A model generated the notes under the pieces. That model was given only the letters and a program-made list of their open reading frames with translations, had not been told where the DNA came from and did no database searches. A stretch of 64,000 nucleotides of DNA, from assembly GCA_020205615.1 (NCBI GenBank), contig CM035163.1:46035652-46099651 (forward strand). Reading direction: 5' to 3'. Shown piece after piece: positions 1 to 10,779 of the stretch. The stretch comes from Panax quinquefolius (lineage: Eukaryota > Streptophyta > Magnoliopsida > Apiales > Araliaceae). The translations under genes and the position numbers were made by a program. The stretch's first letter is position 1; every line of letters begins with the position of its first letter.

Positions 1-310
1 ATTGATCTAAAGTCAATGACAAATCCATGCAATTCGTGAAGTTGATGGAAAAATTCTTGCCCAATATACCCAATTTAATAAATTCGTTCAATTACTTGGA
101 CAACCACTTCTTGAATGTGAGCATGTTGTATGTGTGTGGCTTTGTCCGATAAAAGAATAGGAGTGAGAGCTTGTATAGAACAAGATAATTTGGGTGTATT
201 GAGTTTAGCTGAGAAATGATGTGTAAAAGTGTGGATGCATGTGGGGTGTAGAACTTAATGAATTAGGTGGAGAATAACGAATGTCAATAGAATGGATGAG
301 AGTGGGTGGA
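1..310. other. Unassigned left flank of E1
   Basis: AT-rich sequence left of E1. One frame (plus, frame 3) is open from base 3 to a TAA at 150-152, 49 codons with no family I recognise. Because E1 has target duplications, this flank was contiguous with 18358 onward before E1 inserted, so it may be part of T, whose 3' side would lie here. That link is inference. I see no LTR end or other structure in it. Confidence 0.4.
306..310. repeat. Target site duplication of E1 (GTGGA)
   Basis: GTGGA directly precedes the TGTGACGCC terminus at 311 and is repeated exactly at 18353-18357 after the ...CTTACA terminus. A perfect 5-bp duplication shows that 311-18352 arrived as one insertion, with E2 added later. 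Confidence 0.9.
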
Positions 311-869
311 TGTGACGCCCCAAAAATAGGTATACAACATCCATCCTGAGTCGCCATATACATGGTACAAAAAGCAAACTACAACTTCAATAATACAATT
401 GTCGTGCAAAATACGGCAATACATACTGTGAGGTTAAATACAAATATTGTCTTCTAGACAATATCAACACTCAAATAAGTCCTCATTACAATTATTCAAA
501 CACTATTTTACAGAAATAGTGAGGACTGCTAAAACATCTTTTTAGAACCATCACTCCATACCCCGACTCGATCCTGCTATGTTCTCACCTCCTGAGAAGA
601 AAAATGGAACAAAAAGAAAAAGGGTGAGCTCAACTAGCCCAATAAAGAATATTATGACTAAGATAATATACAACAAATTATCATTAGTCTTCAACAGGGA
701 AAAATCTGATAGAATATAATAGACAACAAGTTTTAGATCAAAACTGCAGCGGAAACAACAATCCATTAGAAGAGTCACGTAGAGAATGAATTCTACTATC
801 TTCTAAGATTTAAAGGTCCATCATCAATATTTTATCCCAGTAACAACAATCAATATATATCTTTAATCA

Positions 870-1022
870 AATATTCATCTTTGCACTACAGGCCAAAGAT
901 ATTCATTTGTATCACCAGTCGGGGTCATGTTCATCTCAACACCTGTTCATCTTTGCACTACGAGCCAAAGATATTCATCAGTTAATCATTTATCTTTGCA
1001 TTACAAGCCAAAGATATTCAGT
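870..1022 (-). repeat. Tandem array of 'GCACTAC..GCCAAAGATATTCAT' units in the E1 LTR
   Basis: About three units containing CATCTTTGCACTAC and GCCAAAGATATTCA are repeated at intervals of roughly 45-65 bp. Equivalent arrays occur in the E3 LTRs (21190-21400, 27070-27290) and the E6 LTR (58190-58400), with copy number varying between them. No coding function is implied. Confidence 0.75.
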
Positions 1023-1254
1023 AACATCATCATTTAAGACTGAGGATGATAAAAAATATGTTAAAGAAAACGAATCCAATGAGACAGAAGGACAAATATT
1101 AGGGATTCGTATAACAGTTTATCCAAGATCAATAATACTTCATAATAACCAATTTTGAAGCAAGATTCAAAAATAACGATCAAAACATGGATACAATCAA
1201 AGATAGTAGCCAAAATAGACATCTTGGACACAAAAGGAAAATTTTCATTTTTCG

Positions 1255-1320
1255 GTGAATAGTGTCGTATTCGTGAATAGTGTCGTATACGTGAATAGTT
1301 TCGTATACGTGAATAGTAAC
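1255..1320 (-). repeat. 18-bp tandem array (GTGAATAGTGTCGTATAC-like)
   Basis: Four adjacent units of GTGAATAGT plus TCGTATxC. It lies on the transcribed (R/U5) side of the TATA box at 1594-1603. The same array is much longer in E6 (57757-57955). Confidence 0.75.
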
Positions 1321-1593
1321 CCCGACACAAAAAGTTCCAAATTTGATTAAAAAGTTCATCAATATTTTGGCATAATGATATTGAAGAAAATAATATCATT
1401 TAAGAAGAAAATAACATCCCTTACCTCAAAATAACCGTACTTCTGATCGAAATATCGGATAGAAAATCAAAGGAACTTTATCTTAGAAACTGAAGAACTC
1501 TCAAAGTATCAAAATACTCACAAAAATACGCTCGATAATCTAGAGAGAAAGAAAACTTGTTTCTGGTGTGATTTTCAATTCTAACCTAAGCGT

Positions 1594-1603
1594 CTATTTA
1601 TAC
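1594..1603 (-). promoter_or_regulatory. TATA box of E1 LTR
   Basis: On the minus strand the sequence reads GTATAAATAG, a good plant TATA box. The same position is conserved in the sister LTR (about 17143-17152) and in the E2, E3 and E6 LTRs. Transcription would start about 30 bp further toward lower coordinates. Confidence 0.7.
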
Positions 1604-2600
1604 GAAAATGCTAGAATGCCATAGGAGACTAAATAATAAATTAATATTATTTCATTTCTTCTTTTCTACGCATGCTTCTTGACCAAGATCAACCACCAGC
1701 CATCTTTGAACAAAATTTAGCAGCCCACATGTGTTAAAACAAAAGTGGGTTCCACCCAATTTTAATAAAAATCATTTTATTTTCCGAAACTTCAATAATT
1801 TATAAAAAATAGCCCGTTTATCAGAAAAATAAGAATTTTATATCCATTTCGCATGAAATCAAATTCTCTACAACTTTGTAGCTTTGAGTTTTTTTAAATT
1901 CTAAACAAAAAAATATCTGAAATCCACAAATGGGTGATTTTTAATACTTCCCTTCCGACAAAATACTAATAAAACACCTCAGCATTAATTCCTTCATTTA
2001 TAACCACATAAATAGATCCATCGTTTATATCCACATCAAATAAATATTTCCTTATCATATAAATCAATAATTAATTTTTCACCAATAATATTACAGAATT
2101 ACAATTATGATGACCAAAAGGTGCCCCCTGAAAGATGGGGCTTTCCAATAAGGATTTCTCCTTACTGGCGTGCAATTAGGTGATCAAACCTCTCCTTAGA
2201 CAGAACTTTCTAGACATTGCCAATAATGTTATCTAACAATATTATTCAAATAATATGAATTATTGATCTGATAATGGGAAATACTATGCAGTGACAACAA
2301 CAATAATATAAAATATCAACGCAACAATTATTGAATCAATAAAATAAAATATTGAATAAAGAATCATCAGAATAATTATTGAGTAGTGCCTTTTTACGCA
2401 TTTAATCAATAATTCAACAATACTGCAATACCGTACAAGCTTGCTTGTAACCACGCCAGACATCGTATTTTAACCACCGTATTTCAACAAAGTTGTAATC
2501 TGTAATAATTACGTCGTTATTTATAAAACTCATACTTTTTCGTTTTCTTCATCTGATAGTTATTCCGTTATGGGGCCCACAAGTGACTGCGCCATCGTAC

Positions 2601-2665
2601 GGATATTTTCGACAAAAAGAATATTCCACGACCAAACGAATATTCCCCGACAGAAATGAATATTT
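2601..2665 (-). promoter_or_regulatory. Phased GAATATTC boxes in the U3 of E1
   Basis: Perfect palindromes GAATATTC stand at 2619-2626 and 2638-2645, 19 bp apart. Degenerate versions lie at 2601 (GGATATTT) and 2658 (GAATATTT). GAATATTC fits both the heat-shock core GAAnnTTC and the PHR1 site GNATATNC. The spacing is seen; any regulatory role is inference. Confidence 0.5.
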
Positions 2666-2803
2666 TATAACCACTTGCTTATTTTGCAAAATTTGCACAT
2701 TTCACCCATAATCAAAGTATTATATCAAATTAATACCTTATTAATTTAGAATAATGAATAGAGGAAAAATTCAATTTTATTTATAATAAATTGGGGTCTT
2801 ACA

Positions 2804-2816
2804 ACCTCCCCTCCTT
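2804..2816 (-). other. Polypurine tract of E1
   Basis: On the element strand the sequence is AAGGAGGGGAGGT, directly abutting the 3' LTR. This is the plus-strand DNA primer of Ty3/gypsy elements. The same tract is found in E2, E3 and E6. Confidence 0.85.
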
Positions 2817-3162
2817 ATAAAATTTCATCCACGAAATTGACGTACGTACCTGGTATTTCGAAAAGGTGAGGGTACCTCGCTTTCATTTTTGATTCCAACT
2901 CCCAGGTCATTTCTTCAATAGCATGGTTCGTCCACAAAACCTTAACTTGTGGTATAACCTTGGTGCGTAAGATATGCTCTTTTCTATCCAAGATCTTAAC
3001 AGGTACCTCCTCGTATGTTAAATCTTCGGCTATCTCGTCTGGTTCTAACTCAATAATATGGTTCGGGTCTTTCACATATTTACGAAGCATTGATATGTGG
3101 AAAACATTGTGAACACGAGGCATACTTGGAGGTAATGCGAGTCTATAGGCTACATTTCCTAC
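2815..3162 (-). pseudogene. E1 pol C-terminus: integrase tail and chromodomain
   Basis: The minus-strand frame reads through RVHNVFHISMLRKYV, the acidic [28 protein letters not shown] and [19 protein letters not shown], ending about 60 bp before the LTR. This is the integrase C-terminal and chromodomain-like block of Tekay/Del elements, thought to guide insertion into chromatin. An in-frame TGA at 3163-3165 separates it from the rest of integrase. The expected arginine codon there (CGA) suggests a C-to-T change. No frameshift occurs inside. Confidence 0.85.
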
Positions 3163-4128
3163 TCAGTCAAGAATCTGAAATGGACCAACAAATCTTGGAT
3201 TGAGCTTTCCTCTCTTTCCAAATCTTGTAACTCCCTTCCATGGAGCAACATGTAACAATACATGATCCCCAATATTAAATTCCACGTCCTTTTGATGAAG
3301 ATCAGCATAACTCTTTTGTCGATCTTGTGAGGTTTGAATACGTTGTCGAATCATTTGGATCTTTTCTGTAGTTATGCGTACTAATTCTGGTCCCAACAAC
3401 GTTGCTTCTCCCACCTCGTCCCAGCATACTGAAGAACGACACTTTCATCCATACAACGCCTCAAATGGAGTCATGCCTATACTTGCTTGATAACTATTGT
3501 TGTAGGAGAATTTCACCAGTGGCAAGTACTTATCCCAACTCCCTTTGAAGTCTAGAACATAGAGTCTTAATAGATCTTCAAGAGTTTGAATAGTCCTCTC
3601 TGATTGTCCGTCCGTTTGAGGATGGTATGCCGAACTGAATCGTAAATCCGTGCCCATAGCTTTCTGCAAGCTAACCCAAAATTATGAAGTGAATCTTGGG
3701 TCACGATCTGAAACTATGGATACTGGCATGCCATGCAATCTCATAATCTCATTCACGTACATACGAGCAAGATGGTCAAGGGAATAAGTCTCACGTATCG
3801 GCAAGAAATGAGCAGACTTGGTTAATCTATCAACAATAACCCAAATCGCATCTATACCTTGAGAAACCTTGGGAAGACCCATAACGAAATCCATGGTAAT
3901 GTGTTCCCACTTCCATTTTGGAATCTTAAGTGGTTGCAATGGACCCTTTGGCACTTGATGCTCCGCCTTTACACGTTGACAGGTTAAACATCTCGAGATA
4001 AACTCCGCGATCTCTCTCTTCATATTGTTCCACCAAAATGTGTGTTGAATATCATGATACATTTTGGTACTCCTAGGATGGATTGCAAATGGAGTGTTGT
4101 GTGCCTCCATCATGATTCTATGCTTCAA
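3163..4128 (-). pseudogene. E1 integrase
   Basis: Integrase joins element cDNA to host DNA. On the minus strand the zinc-binding part is visible (HxxHP-like start, then CLTCQRVKAEHQ). The catalytic core follows: first Asp in HITMDFVMGLP, second in IVSDRDPRFTS, and Glu in [15 protein letters not shown]. The GPF-type C-terminal region follows (HVAPWKG, NPRFVGPFQIL). The frame is continuous with the chromodomain but broken by three in-frame stops, at 3682-3684, 3445-3447 and 3163-3165. All the DDE residues are present. Confidence 0.9.
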
Positions 4129-4152
4129 GTCAGAATCGTTAGGAACGCAAAG

Positions 4153-4949
4153 TTAAGAGTTGACTCGAAGTATTCCTTCTTCATCGATTCTTGCTTCTGG
4201 AATAACACCTTCTTGCACTTTCTTCTTCATACGCATCAGCCTCAGGTCCGTAGCTTGAGCAACTTTAACTTTATCGATTAAAGTCGGTTCTACATGTATA
4301 TTTTCCAACATCATGTGGGTCCCTAGAGTCTTTAATTCTACCTCCATCCTTTGCAAGTTATACAAAATGGGCCTTTGCGTTGACAATATCGCACTCGTAC
4401 TCGCATATGATCTTCTACTCAATGCGTCAGCTACTACGTTCGCTTTTCGTGATGATATCAAGCAAAGTGATCGTAATCTTTCAAAAGCTCAAGCCAACAT
4501 CGTTGCCGCATATTGAGTTCTTTTTGGGTGAAGAAATATTTGAGGCTTTTATGGTCCGTATAAATCTCCACTTTCTCCTCATACAAGTAGTGTCTCCATA
4601 TCTTCAACGCGAAAACGACTGCTGCCAACTCTAGATCATGAGTAGGATAATTCCTCTCATATTCTTTGAGTTATCGCGAGGCATAGGCTATGACTTTCTC
4701 ATGTTGCATGAGAACACATCCTAACCCTTTGCCTGAAGCATCGTTGTAGATAACAAATCAATCCAAACCAGATGGTATTGCCAAAACAGGTGCCGAAATG
4801 AGTCTCCTCTTAAGCTCTTGGAAACTCTTCTCGCATTCTTCGCTCCATACAAATTTTGTATCTTTCCGAGTCAACTGAGTTAACGGAGTAACAAATCGAG
4901 AAAATCCCTCCACGAATCTCCGATAATAACCAAATTTAAGCCCAAAAAG
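4153..4949 (-). pseudogene. E1 RNase H and connection to integrase
   Basis: RNase H removes RNA from the RNA-DNA hybrid during reverse transcription. Visible blocks on the minus strand: the segment after RT (FVTPLTQLTRK), NDASGKGLGCVLMQ with the first Asp, [12 protein letters not shown] with Glu, [11 protein letters not shown] with the next Asp, then VVADALSRRS. Several stops and one frameshift near 4461 interrupt it. The 4461-4153 stretch continues in the frame of integrase after a stop at 4153-4155. Confidence 0.82.
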
Positions 4950-5813
4950 TCACAGATTTCTACCAATCGACTTCGGTTGCTCCCAACTTTGTATTGCTTC
5001 AATCTTTGTCGGGTCAACAGATACTCCATGTTTTGACACCACATGCCCAATGAATGCTACTTCCTCAAGCCAGAACTCGCATTTCTTTAGTTTGGCATAA
5101 AGTTTGTTTTCACGAAGCCTTTCAAGTATCAGCTTCAAATGGTGCTCATGATCTTCACGGCTTTTGGAATAGATGAGGATGTCATCAATAAAGATAACAA
5201 CGAACTGATCCAAATATTCCTTGAATACTCGATTCATCATATCCATGAAAGCAGTAGGAGCATTTGTCAATCCAAAAGACATGACTAAGAATTCATAATG
5301 CCCGTACCTAGTTCGAAAGGCGCCTTTGGAATATCCTCGCTTTAATCTTCAAATTGATGATATCCGAATCGAAGATCGATCTTTGAAAAGAATCGTGCTC
5401 CTTAATCGCGGTCAAACAGTCATCAATGCGAGGTAATGGATACCTATTCTTGACGGTGACATGGTTTAATTCTCAGTAGTCAATACAAAGTCGCATACTC
5501 CCGTATTTCTTCTTTACGAATAAAACAGGAGCACCCCAAGGAGATGTACTAGGACGAATGAAACCGATGTCTAATAACTCCTATAGTTGGTTTTTTTTAA
5601 CTCCTGAAGTTCAATAGAAGCCATTCGATATGGGGTTTTAGAAATGGGGTTTGTATCCGGTTCAAGGTCAATAAAGAATTCAACATCACGTTCTGGGGGT
5701 AGACCGGGAAGTTCTTCAGGAAATACATCAGGAAATTCTCTAACAACATAAATATTATCCAAATCTGACTTGTCTTTATTCAAATCCATAACATGGGCTA
5801 AAAAGCTTGGCAT
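4950..5813 (-). pseudogene. E1 reverse transcriptase
   Basis: The N-terminal part (5813-5571) shows the gypsy lead-in VFPEELPGLPPERDVEF and TPYRMA. The middle is out of frame but recognisable (PWGAPVLF, then a first-Asp region near 5350-5400). The C-terminal part, an open stretch at 5282-4950, has [12 protein letters not shown], the FIDD catalytic box in [12 protein letters not shown], and [19 protein letters not shown] is a common gypsy variant of YxDD. At least two frame changes make it inactive as read. Confidence 0.88.
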
Positions 5814-6022
5814 CCGCTTTTCAATAAATGAATAGCTTTGTGGCTTGATATGACAAAATGATCGATTTTAGTGGTTTAGTTGTTTGAATTGTATATAACA
5901 AAGTTGGTTAGAAATATGAAAACTAACAACCTTACGAAAAACAATCAATTTTGACATGATGAGTGGTTAACCAATCAATTCCTAAAATCACATCAAAAGC
6001 AAGTATCTTTAAAGAGATAAGA

Positions 6023-6283
6023 TCAACGAGTGTAATGTGATAGTGCCAACTTGATTAAGCAAGATTTATAAACTGTAGATGTAACGAAGGTTTCACCCAA
6101 CAGAGTTTCAACAGGTAAGTTAAAATCCAATTTCTCCGGAGTCAAGTTTAAACGTTGAGCACAAGCAGGAGAGATAAAAGAATGGGTAGAACCGGTATCT
6201 AGTAAGGTATAAACTTTGCAAGAATTCAAGATTAGTTTACCCGTGATCACCTCGTTTGGGTTCCTCACGTTTTGGCCAGTCAC
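6023..6283 (-). pseudogene. E1 aspartic protease
   Basis: The minus-strand frame contains LLDTGSTHSFIS, with the catalytic Asp-Thr-Gly of retropepsins, followed by CAQRLNLTPEKLDF. The frame ends at 6023. The rest of the domain and the linker to RT (5814-6022) are recognisable only by similarity to E3 and E6 and have shifted frames. The protease would cut the Gag-Pol polyprotein. The DTG codons stay intact here, while E3 and E6 are altered at exactly this point. Confidence 0.85.
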
Positions 6284-7461
6284 AACAAACGCTTTCCAGG
6301 AACCGTTGATTTCGACTTATCCGGGACAGCTTTTGGAGTCACCATCCCCGCTAAACTTGGTTTTGCTACAGAACACTCTCGGGCTATATGACCCTCCTTT
6401 CCACAGTTATAATATACCTTGGATTGTTGTGGGCAGTTTGGGCTGATATGTCCCTCTTTTCCGAATTTATAACACACGACCGGTGGTCGTTCTCCTCCCC
6501 TAGCAACAGTTGATGTTGGTGTTGCTGCTGATGTCTTCCCGTCATTGTTGAATCTCCTCTTTTTGAAACTTCCACTAGACTCACCTCTTCTATTATCATG
6601 GCCATGATTACCACCCGAGTGGTTACTGTTTTTGTCTGTATTCTTCCCTCCTCGCTGGTTATCATCGCTCCGATGATCACTTGTCACCCCAGATGACCTC
6701 GGTCAGTGATCTCTCGGTTGAGTGTTCTCATTATCTCTCTCTAATAATTGAGCCCTGTTAACAACATCTGAATACAGAAAAAATTTATGAGAGATAAGGT
6801 ATTGATGAATCTCGGGCTTTAGACCTCTCAGAAACATCCGCATCATACATTCCTTATTCTCTACCAAATGAGGTGCAAACCTGGATAACTCCGCGAACTT
6901 CGCCTCGTACTGAGACACCATCATGTTGTTCTGTTCCAGTCTAATAAACTCTACCTCTTTCATATGACGAATACTTTCTGGAAAGTACTTGTCATTGAAC
7001 AGTTTCTGAAATCTTTCCCAAGACATGCTAAGTGCGGCTGGCTGGGTATGTTTCACGGATTCCCACCAGTAATCTGCCTCTCCACGGAACATAAAGGTGG
7101 CGAATGGAACCTTCTGTTCCTTCGTGCATCCCAAGACATCGAATATCTTGGTAATTTGCTTGACCCATTTTCTCGCTTTAATCGGATCGGCTTTCCCGTA
7201 AATCTGGTGGTCCCAACTCCTTGAATCGCTTGGCTATGCATGGCAAGTAAGTTGCCATCATTTCCACCTGTATTTTGTACATGAGTCTCCCTCGTCTGAT
7301 TTTGCATGAATTGCAAAAAGTTCCTAAACATTCCATCATTCATCGTTTGCTTGGTAGTCTCCTTCATGTTGCACGTTCTCATGGTTTGTGACTAAAGGTT
7401 GTTCCACAGTCTCATACACTCCATTGTTAACGTTCTCAGCAGCCATTCTTAAATACTCCAT
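6280..7461 (-). pseudogene. E1 gag
   Basis: Starts at the ATG at 7461 (MEYLRMAAENVNN...). The capsid-like core shows VLGCTKEQKVPFATF, GEADYWWESVK, FNDKYFPESIRHMKEVEF, LEQNNMMVSQYEAKF and FAPHLVENKE, standard for Tekay Gag. A basic, Asn/Gly-rich linker follows, then two CCHC-type knuckles. Each knuckle has lost one cysteine ([14 protein letters not shown] and [14 protein letters not shown]). Frame changes fall near 7370, 7100 and 6700. Gag would form the particle that packages RNA. Confidence 0.88.
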
Positions 7462-7613
7462 AAAACAAGGGTTAATTAAACAAATTAACATATCACATAA
7501 TATCCCTATATTATGACCAACCAATAAATAAGCTTAGATAGGACACACTAGCGAAGGATTTACTCATCTCTCCCCTCCTAATTCTATTCCCCGATCTCTG
7601 CCAAAGACCATAT

Positions 7614-7633
7614 GCCTAAGCTTTGATAACAAC
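7614..7633 (-). other. Primer-binding site of E1 (tRNA-iMet type, mutated)
   Basis: On the element strand, directly after the 5' LTR, the sequence is GTTGTTATCAAAGCTTAGG. The intact family version (E2, E3) is GTTGGTATCAGAGCTTAGGG, complementary to the 3' end of plant initiator tRNA-Met. Two differences lie inside the pairing stretch. Confidence 0.82.
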
Positions 7634-8261
7634 AGTGATGCCCCCAAAATAGGTATACAACACCCATCCTGAGTCGCCATATACATGGTACAAAAAGCAA
7701 ACTACAACTTCAATAATACAATTGTTGTGCAAAATACGACAACACATACTGTGAGTTTAAATACAAATATTGTCTTCTAGACAATATCAATACTCAAATA
7801 AGTCCTCATTACAATTATTCAAACACTATTTTACAGAAATAGTGAGGACTACTAAAACATCTTTTTAAAACCATCACTCCATACCCCGACTCGATCCTGC
7901 TATGTTCTCACCTCCTGAGAAGAAAAATGGAACAAAATGGAAAAGGGTGAGCTCAACTAGCCTAGTAAAGAATATTATAACTAAGATAATATACAACAAA
8001 TTATCATTAGTCTTCAACAGGGAAAAATCTGATAGAATATAATAGACAACAAGTTTTAGATCAAAACTGCAGCGAAAACAGCAATCCATTAGAAGAGTCA
8101 CGTAGAGAATGAATTCTACTATCTTCTAATATTTAAAGGCCCATCATCAATATTTTATCCCTGTAACAACAATCAATATACATCTTTAATCAAATATTCA
8201 TCTTTGCACTACAGGCCAAAGATATTCATTTGTATCACCAGTCGGTCATGTTCATCTCAAC
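7634..8261 (-). repeat. 5' LTR of E1, outer part 1 (split by E2)
   Basis: Matches 311-940 of the 3' LTR. The first base is A instead of T (AGTGATGCC). The match stops at TCAAC, where E2 begins, and resumes at 16497. Together the two parts give about 2485 bp against 2493 bp for the partner. Confidence 0.9.
8257..8261. repeat. Target site duplication of E2 (TCAAC)
   Basis: TCAAC precedes TGTGACGCC at 8262 and recurs at 16497-16501 after CTCACA. The uninterrupted partner LTR has a single TCAAC at the corresponding place near 945, which confirms the empty site. Confidence 0.92.
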
Positions 8262-10698
8262 TGTGACGCCCCCAAAATTAGGTATACATCACCCATCTTG
8301 GGTCGCCACTTACATGGTATATAAATTCAAATACAACTTACTAATATAACTGTCGTGTACAATACGACATAAACTGTGAGTTTGAATACAAATATTATCT
8401 ACTAGATATTATACAAACTCAAAAGGAGTCCTCATTACAACTATTATCACACTATTTCACGTATAGTGAGGACTACTAATGCTATCCTCTCGACCATTAC
8501 TCCGCTCCCCGACTCGTCCTAGCTATGTTCTCATTTCAAGAGAACAAAGAAAGAAAGGGTGAGCTCAACTAGCCCAAGAAGAAATATTATGACTAAGATA
8601 ATGCGTAATAAATTATCATTAGCCTTCAACAATGTTAAACCGATAAAATACAATAGACAACCAGCTTTAATCACAGCTGAATAAGCAATCCATTAAAAGA
8701 GACAAGTAGAGAATAAAGTCTACTATCTTTTAGGTTTTAAAAGGTTTTCATCAATTTTTATCACGAGACTCAACAATAAATAAACCACCACATCTAATTA
8801 TCCCTCGCATACTTGGCCAAGGATTTTCATCAAATTATCAATGGTCATGACTATACCGAATCACCCCGGTCATAATCATACCAAAAACTATCCATCAACG
8901 CATTACAGTGCCACCGAGGACTTTTGTCACATCATTTATATCAAGTTATGATTATACCCAATAATAATCCCCGGTCATAATCATACTAAGTTCATCTATG
9001 CACGTAAGCCAAAGATAACATAATATAACATGAGGATGATGACAATGACATAATAATTCAATAAAACAAGTTCAAGAATTATTTAATCCATGAATTATTA
9101 ACGTCCAAATTGTCAACATAATAATCGCTTTAGTAGAGTAAAATTCAAGAATGATCGGAAGAATATTTCCGTGAAAAGATCTCGATGAAACGCAAATATC
9201 AAGGATATTCTACTAATTTCATGGAGTATAGAAGTCAAAGTTTTAACCAACCGGGTATAATAAAGAATGGAATAACAAAAGAAATCACCACGCATGCGGT
9301 ATTTGAGATGATGCAAAGTTATTCCAACAGAATAATAATAACGGAACCAGTCGTGAAATTCACACAAGCATGATGTTCCAATGTAATAATAAAGATGGAA
9401 CCGCATCCAATGTAAAACACACGAGATAGGATATTCCAATGTAATGATAAAGATTTTAACCAGTCCAAAGTAAAACACACGCATGTGATGTTCCAACAGA
9501 ATAATAATAAAGATTTTAACCAGTCCTTGTAAAACACACATGCATGTGATGTTCCAATGTAATAATAGAAGAATGTCACCAAGTATAGGGTAAATCACAG
9601 ATACAAAGTTATTCCAATAGAATAATAAGCAATGGAATAACATAAGGATTTCACCAAGTATAGGGTATGCCATGATATCAAGGTTATGTATAGGTATGCC
9701 ACTTTTACAAAAGTTATTCCAATGTAATAATAGTGAATGGAATAATGTAAGTTCTCTTCAAGAAGAAAGAATAACACCCTTACGGGTACAACAAATAATA
9801 TCCCTTACCTTAGAAGAACCTAATATTGGAAAAGTGAAGTAGCGAATACTTTTCTTCTTTCTCTCTATAGATTTTCTCTATATAGCTTCTCTCTATAATT
9901 TCTCTCTCTGTAGAGTTTCAATGAATTAAAGAAAATAATGAAGGAATGAGCTTCTATTTATAGGAAAATGGAATGCATAAGAATTAATCCATGAACTATC
10001 CGTATTGATTTACTTTAATCTGATTATTCCTATATTTAAAGAAAAATCTTTTAAATAAAATATAATATATTCTATTTATATAAAAACATTTTACTATGCA
10101 AACACTATGCAATACTATGCAAAACACTATGCAACACTATGCATAATAAAATATAATATATTTTATTTATGTAATAACTTTAATAAAGTATTCTATTTTA
10201 TATAAAAAATGATGTTTCGCTTTTATTACGTTAATAATACGAATAAAACAAAACGTCATTATCGCTATAATAATTCATATTATTAATCGACAATAATGGA
10301 ATCAAACCGAAAGTTTAACTTCTCACATAAAGCATCAATAATCAATACCGTGTCTTACTATGCAACTAGACGACATCGTGACTTTTTACTACCGAAAGTA
10401 CTTCAACAAGAGATCAACGGTAAAACTTCCGCCGTTATTTTAATAAAATATTTTTGTCGCTTTTCTCATCCGACAATAATTTCATTAGGGTCCACCAATG
10501 ATTGAGTAGTTATTGCATTTAATATTCCCCGCTAAACCGAATATTCCCCACCAAATCGAATATAATATAACCACTTGCATACTTTGTAAAATTTATAAAT
10601 ACTACCCACAACTATAATATTATCTCAAATTCACACCATAATATTAAAAAATTATTTCACCAAATTTAAATCTTTATTAATAAAATCGGGGTCTCACA
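8262..10698 (-). repeat. 3' LTR of E2
   Basis: From TGTGACGCC to GGGGTCTCACA, matching 14054-16496. It contains a tandem array (9300-9745), a CT-rich TCTCTCTATAG tract (9858-9920), a minus-strand TATA box (CTATAAATAG, about 9953-9964), ACTATGCAA repeats (10093-10140) and GAATATTC boxes near 10525-10565. Confidence 0.92.
9300..9745 (-). repeat. About 60-bp tandem repeats in the E2 LTR
   Basis: Six to seven units of the type GTTCCAATGTAATAATAAAG...ACCAGTCC...GTAAAACACA, mirrored in the other LTR at 15110-15540 with small differences. The array leaves a long antisense frame open (9113-9673), which looks like a repeat artefact. Confidence 0.8.
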
Positions 10699-10710
10699 AT
10701 CTCCCTCCTT
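10699..10710 (-). other. Polypurine tract of E2
   Basis: Element-strand AAGGAGGGAGAT next to the 3' LTR. It is followed by the conserved end-of-pol sequence (TTTCGAGGGTGAAATTCC on the element strand), the only trace of the pol terminus. Confidence 0.8.
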
Positions 10711-10779
10711 ATGGAATTTCACCCTCGAAATTAGGCGTACGACTGGTATGATAAAGAGATGAGGATACCTTGAATACCT

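Larger units (their letters stand above)
311..2803 (-). repeat. 3' LTR of E1 (2493 bp)
   Basis: Runs from TGTGACGCC to GGGGTCTTACA. On the element strand it begins TGTAAGACCCC and ends GGCGTCACA. It matches the split partner at 7634-8261 plus 16497-18352 along its length, with local blocks of disagreement. It contains a TATA box, phased GAATATTC boxes and two tandem arrays. LTR families with the same ends occur in E3 and E6. Confidence 0.92.

Noticed and set aside
1..310. Host gene exon in the open frame at 3-152
   Set aside because: Only 49 codons, no splice-site pattern or similarity I can name, and it may be part of T. Not enough support.
870..1022. CRISPR-like spaced repeats in LTRs
   Set aside because: Repeats are imperfect, the spacers are also related to each other, and the arrays recur at fixed LTR positions in a plant genome. 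They are LTR tandem repeats.
907..1158. 83-codon open frame, plus strand, in the E1 LTR
   Set aside because: It covers the GCCAAAGATATTC array on the non-transcribed strand and is not kept in the sister LTR.
9113..9673. Long open frame (186 codons, minus strand)
   Set aside because: It lies inside the 60-bp tandem repeats of the E2 LTR, which keep one frame open by periodicity. The sister LTR breaks it into pieces. The composition is repetitive with no domain.
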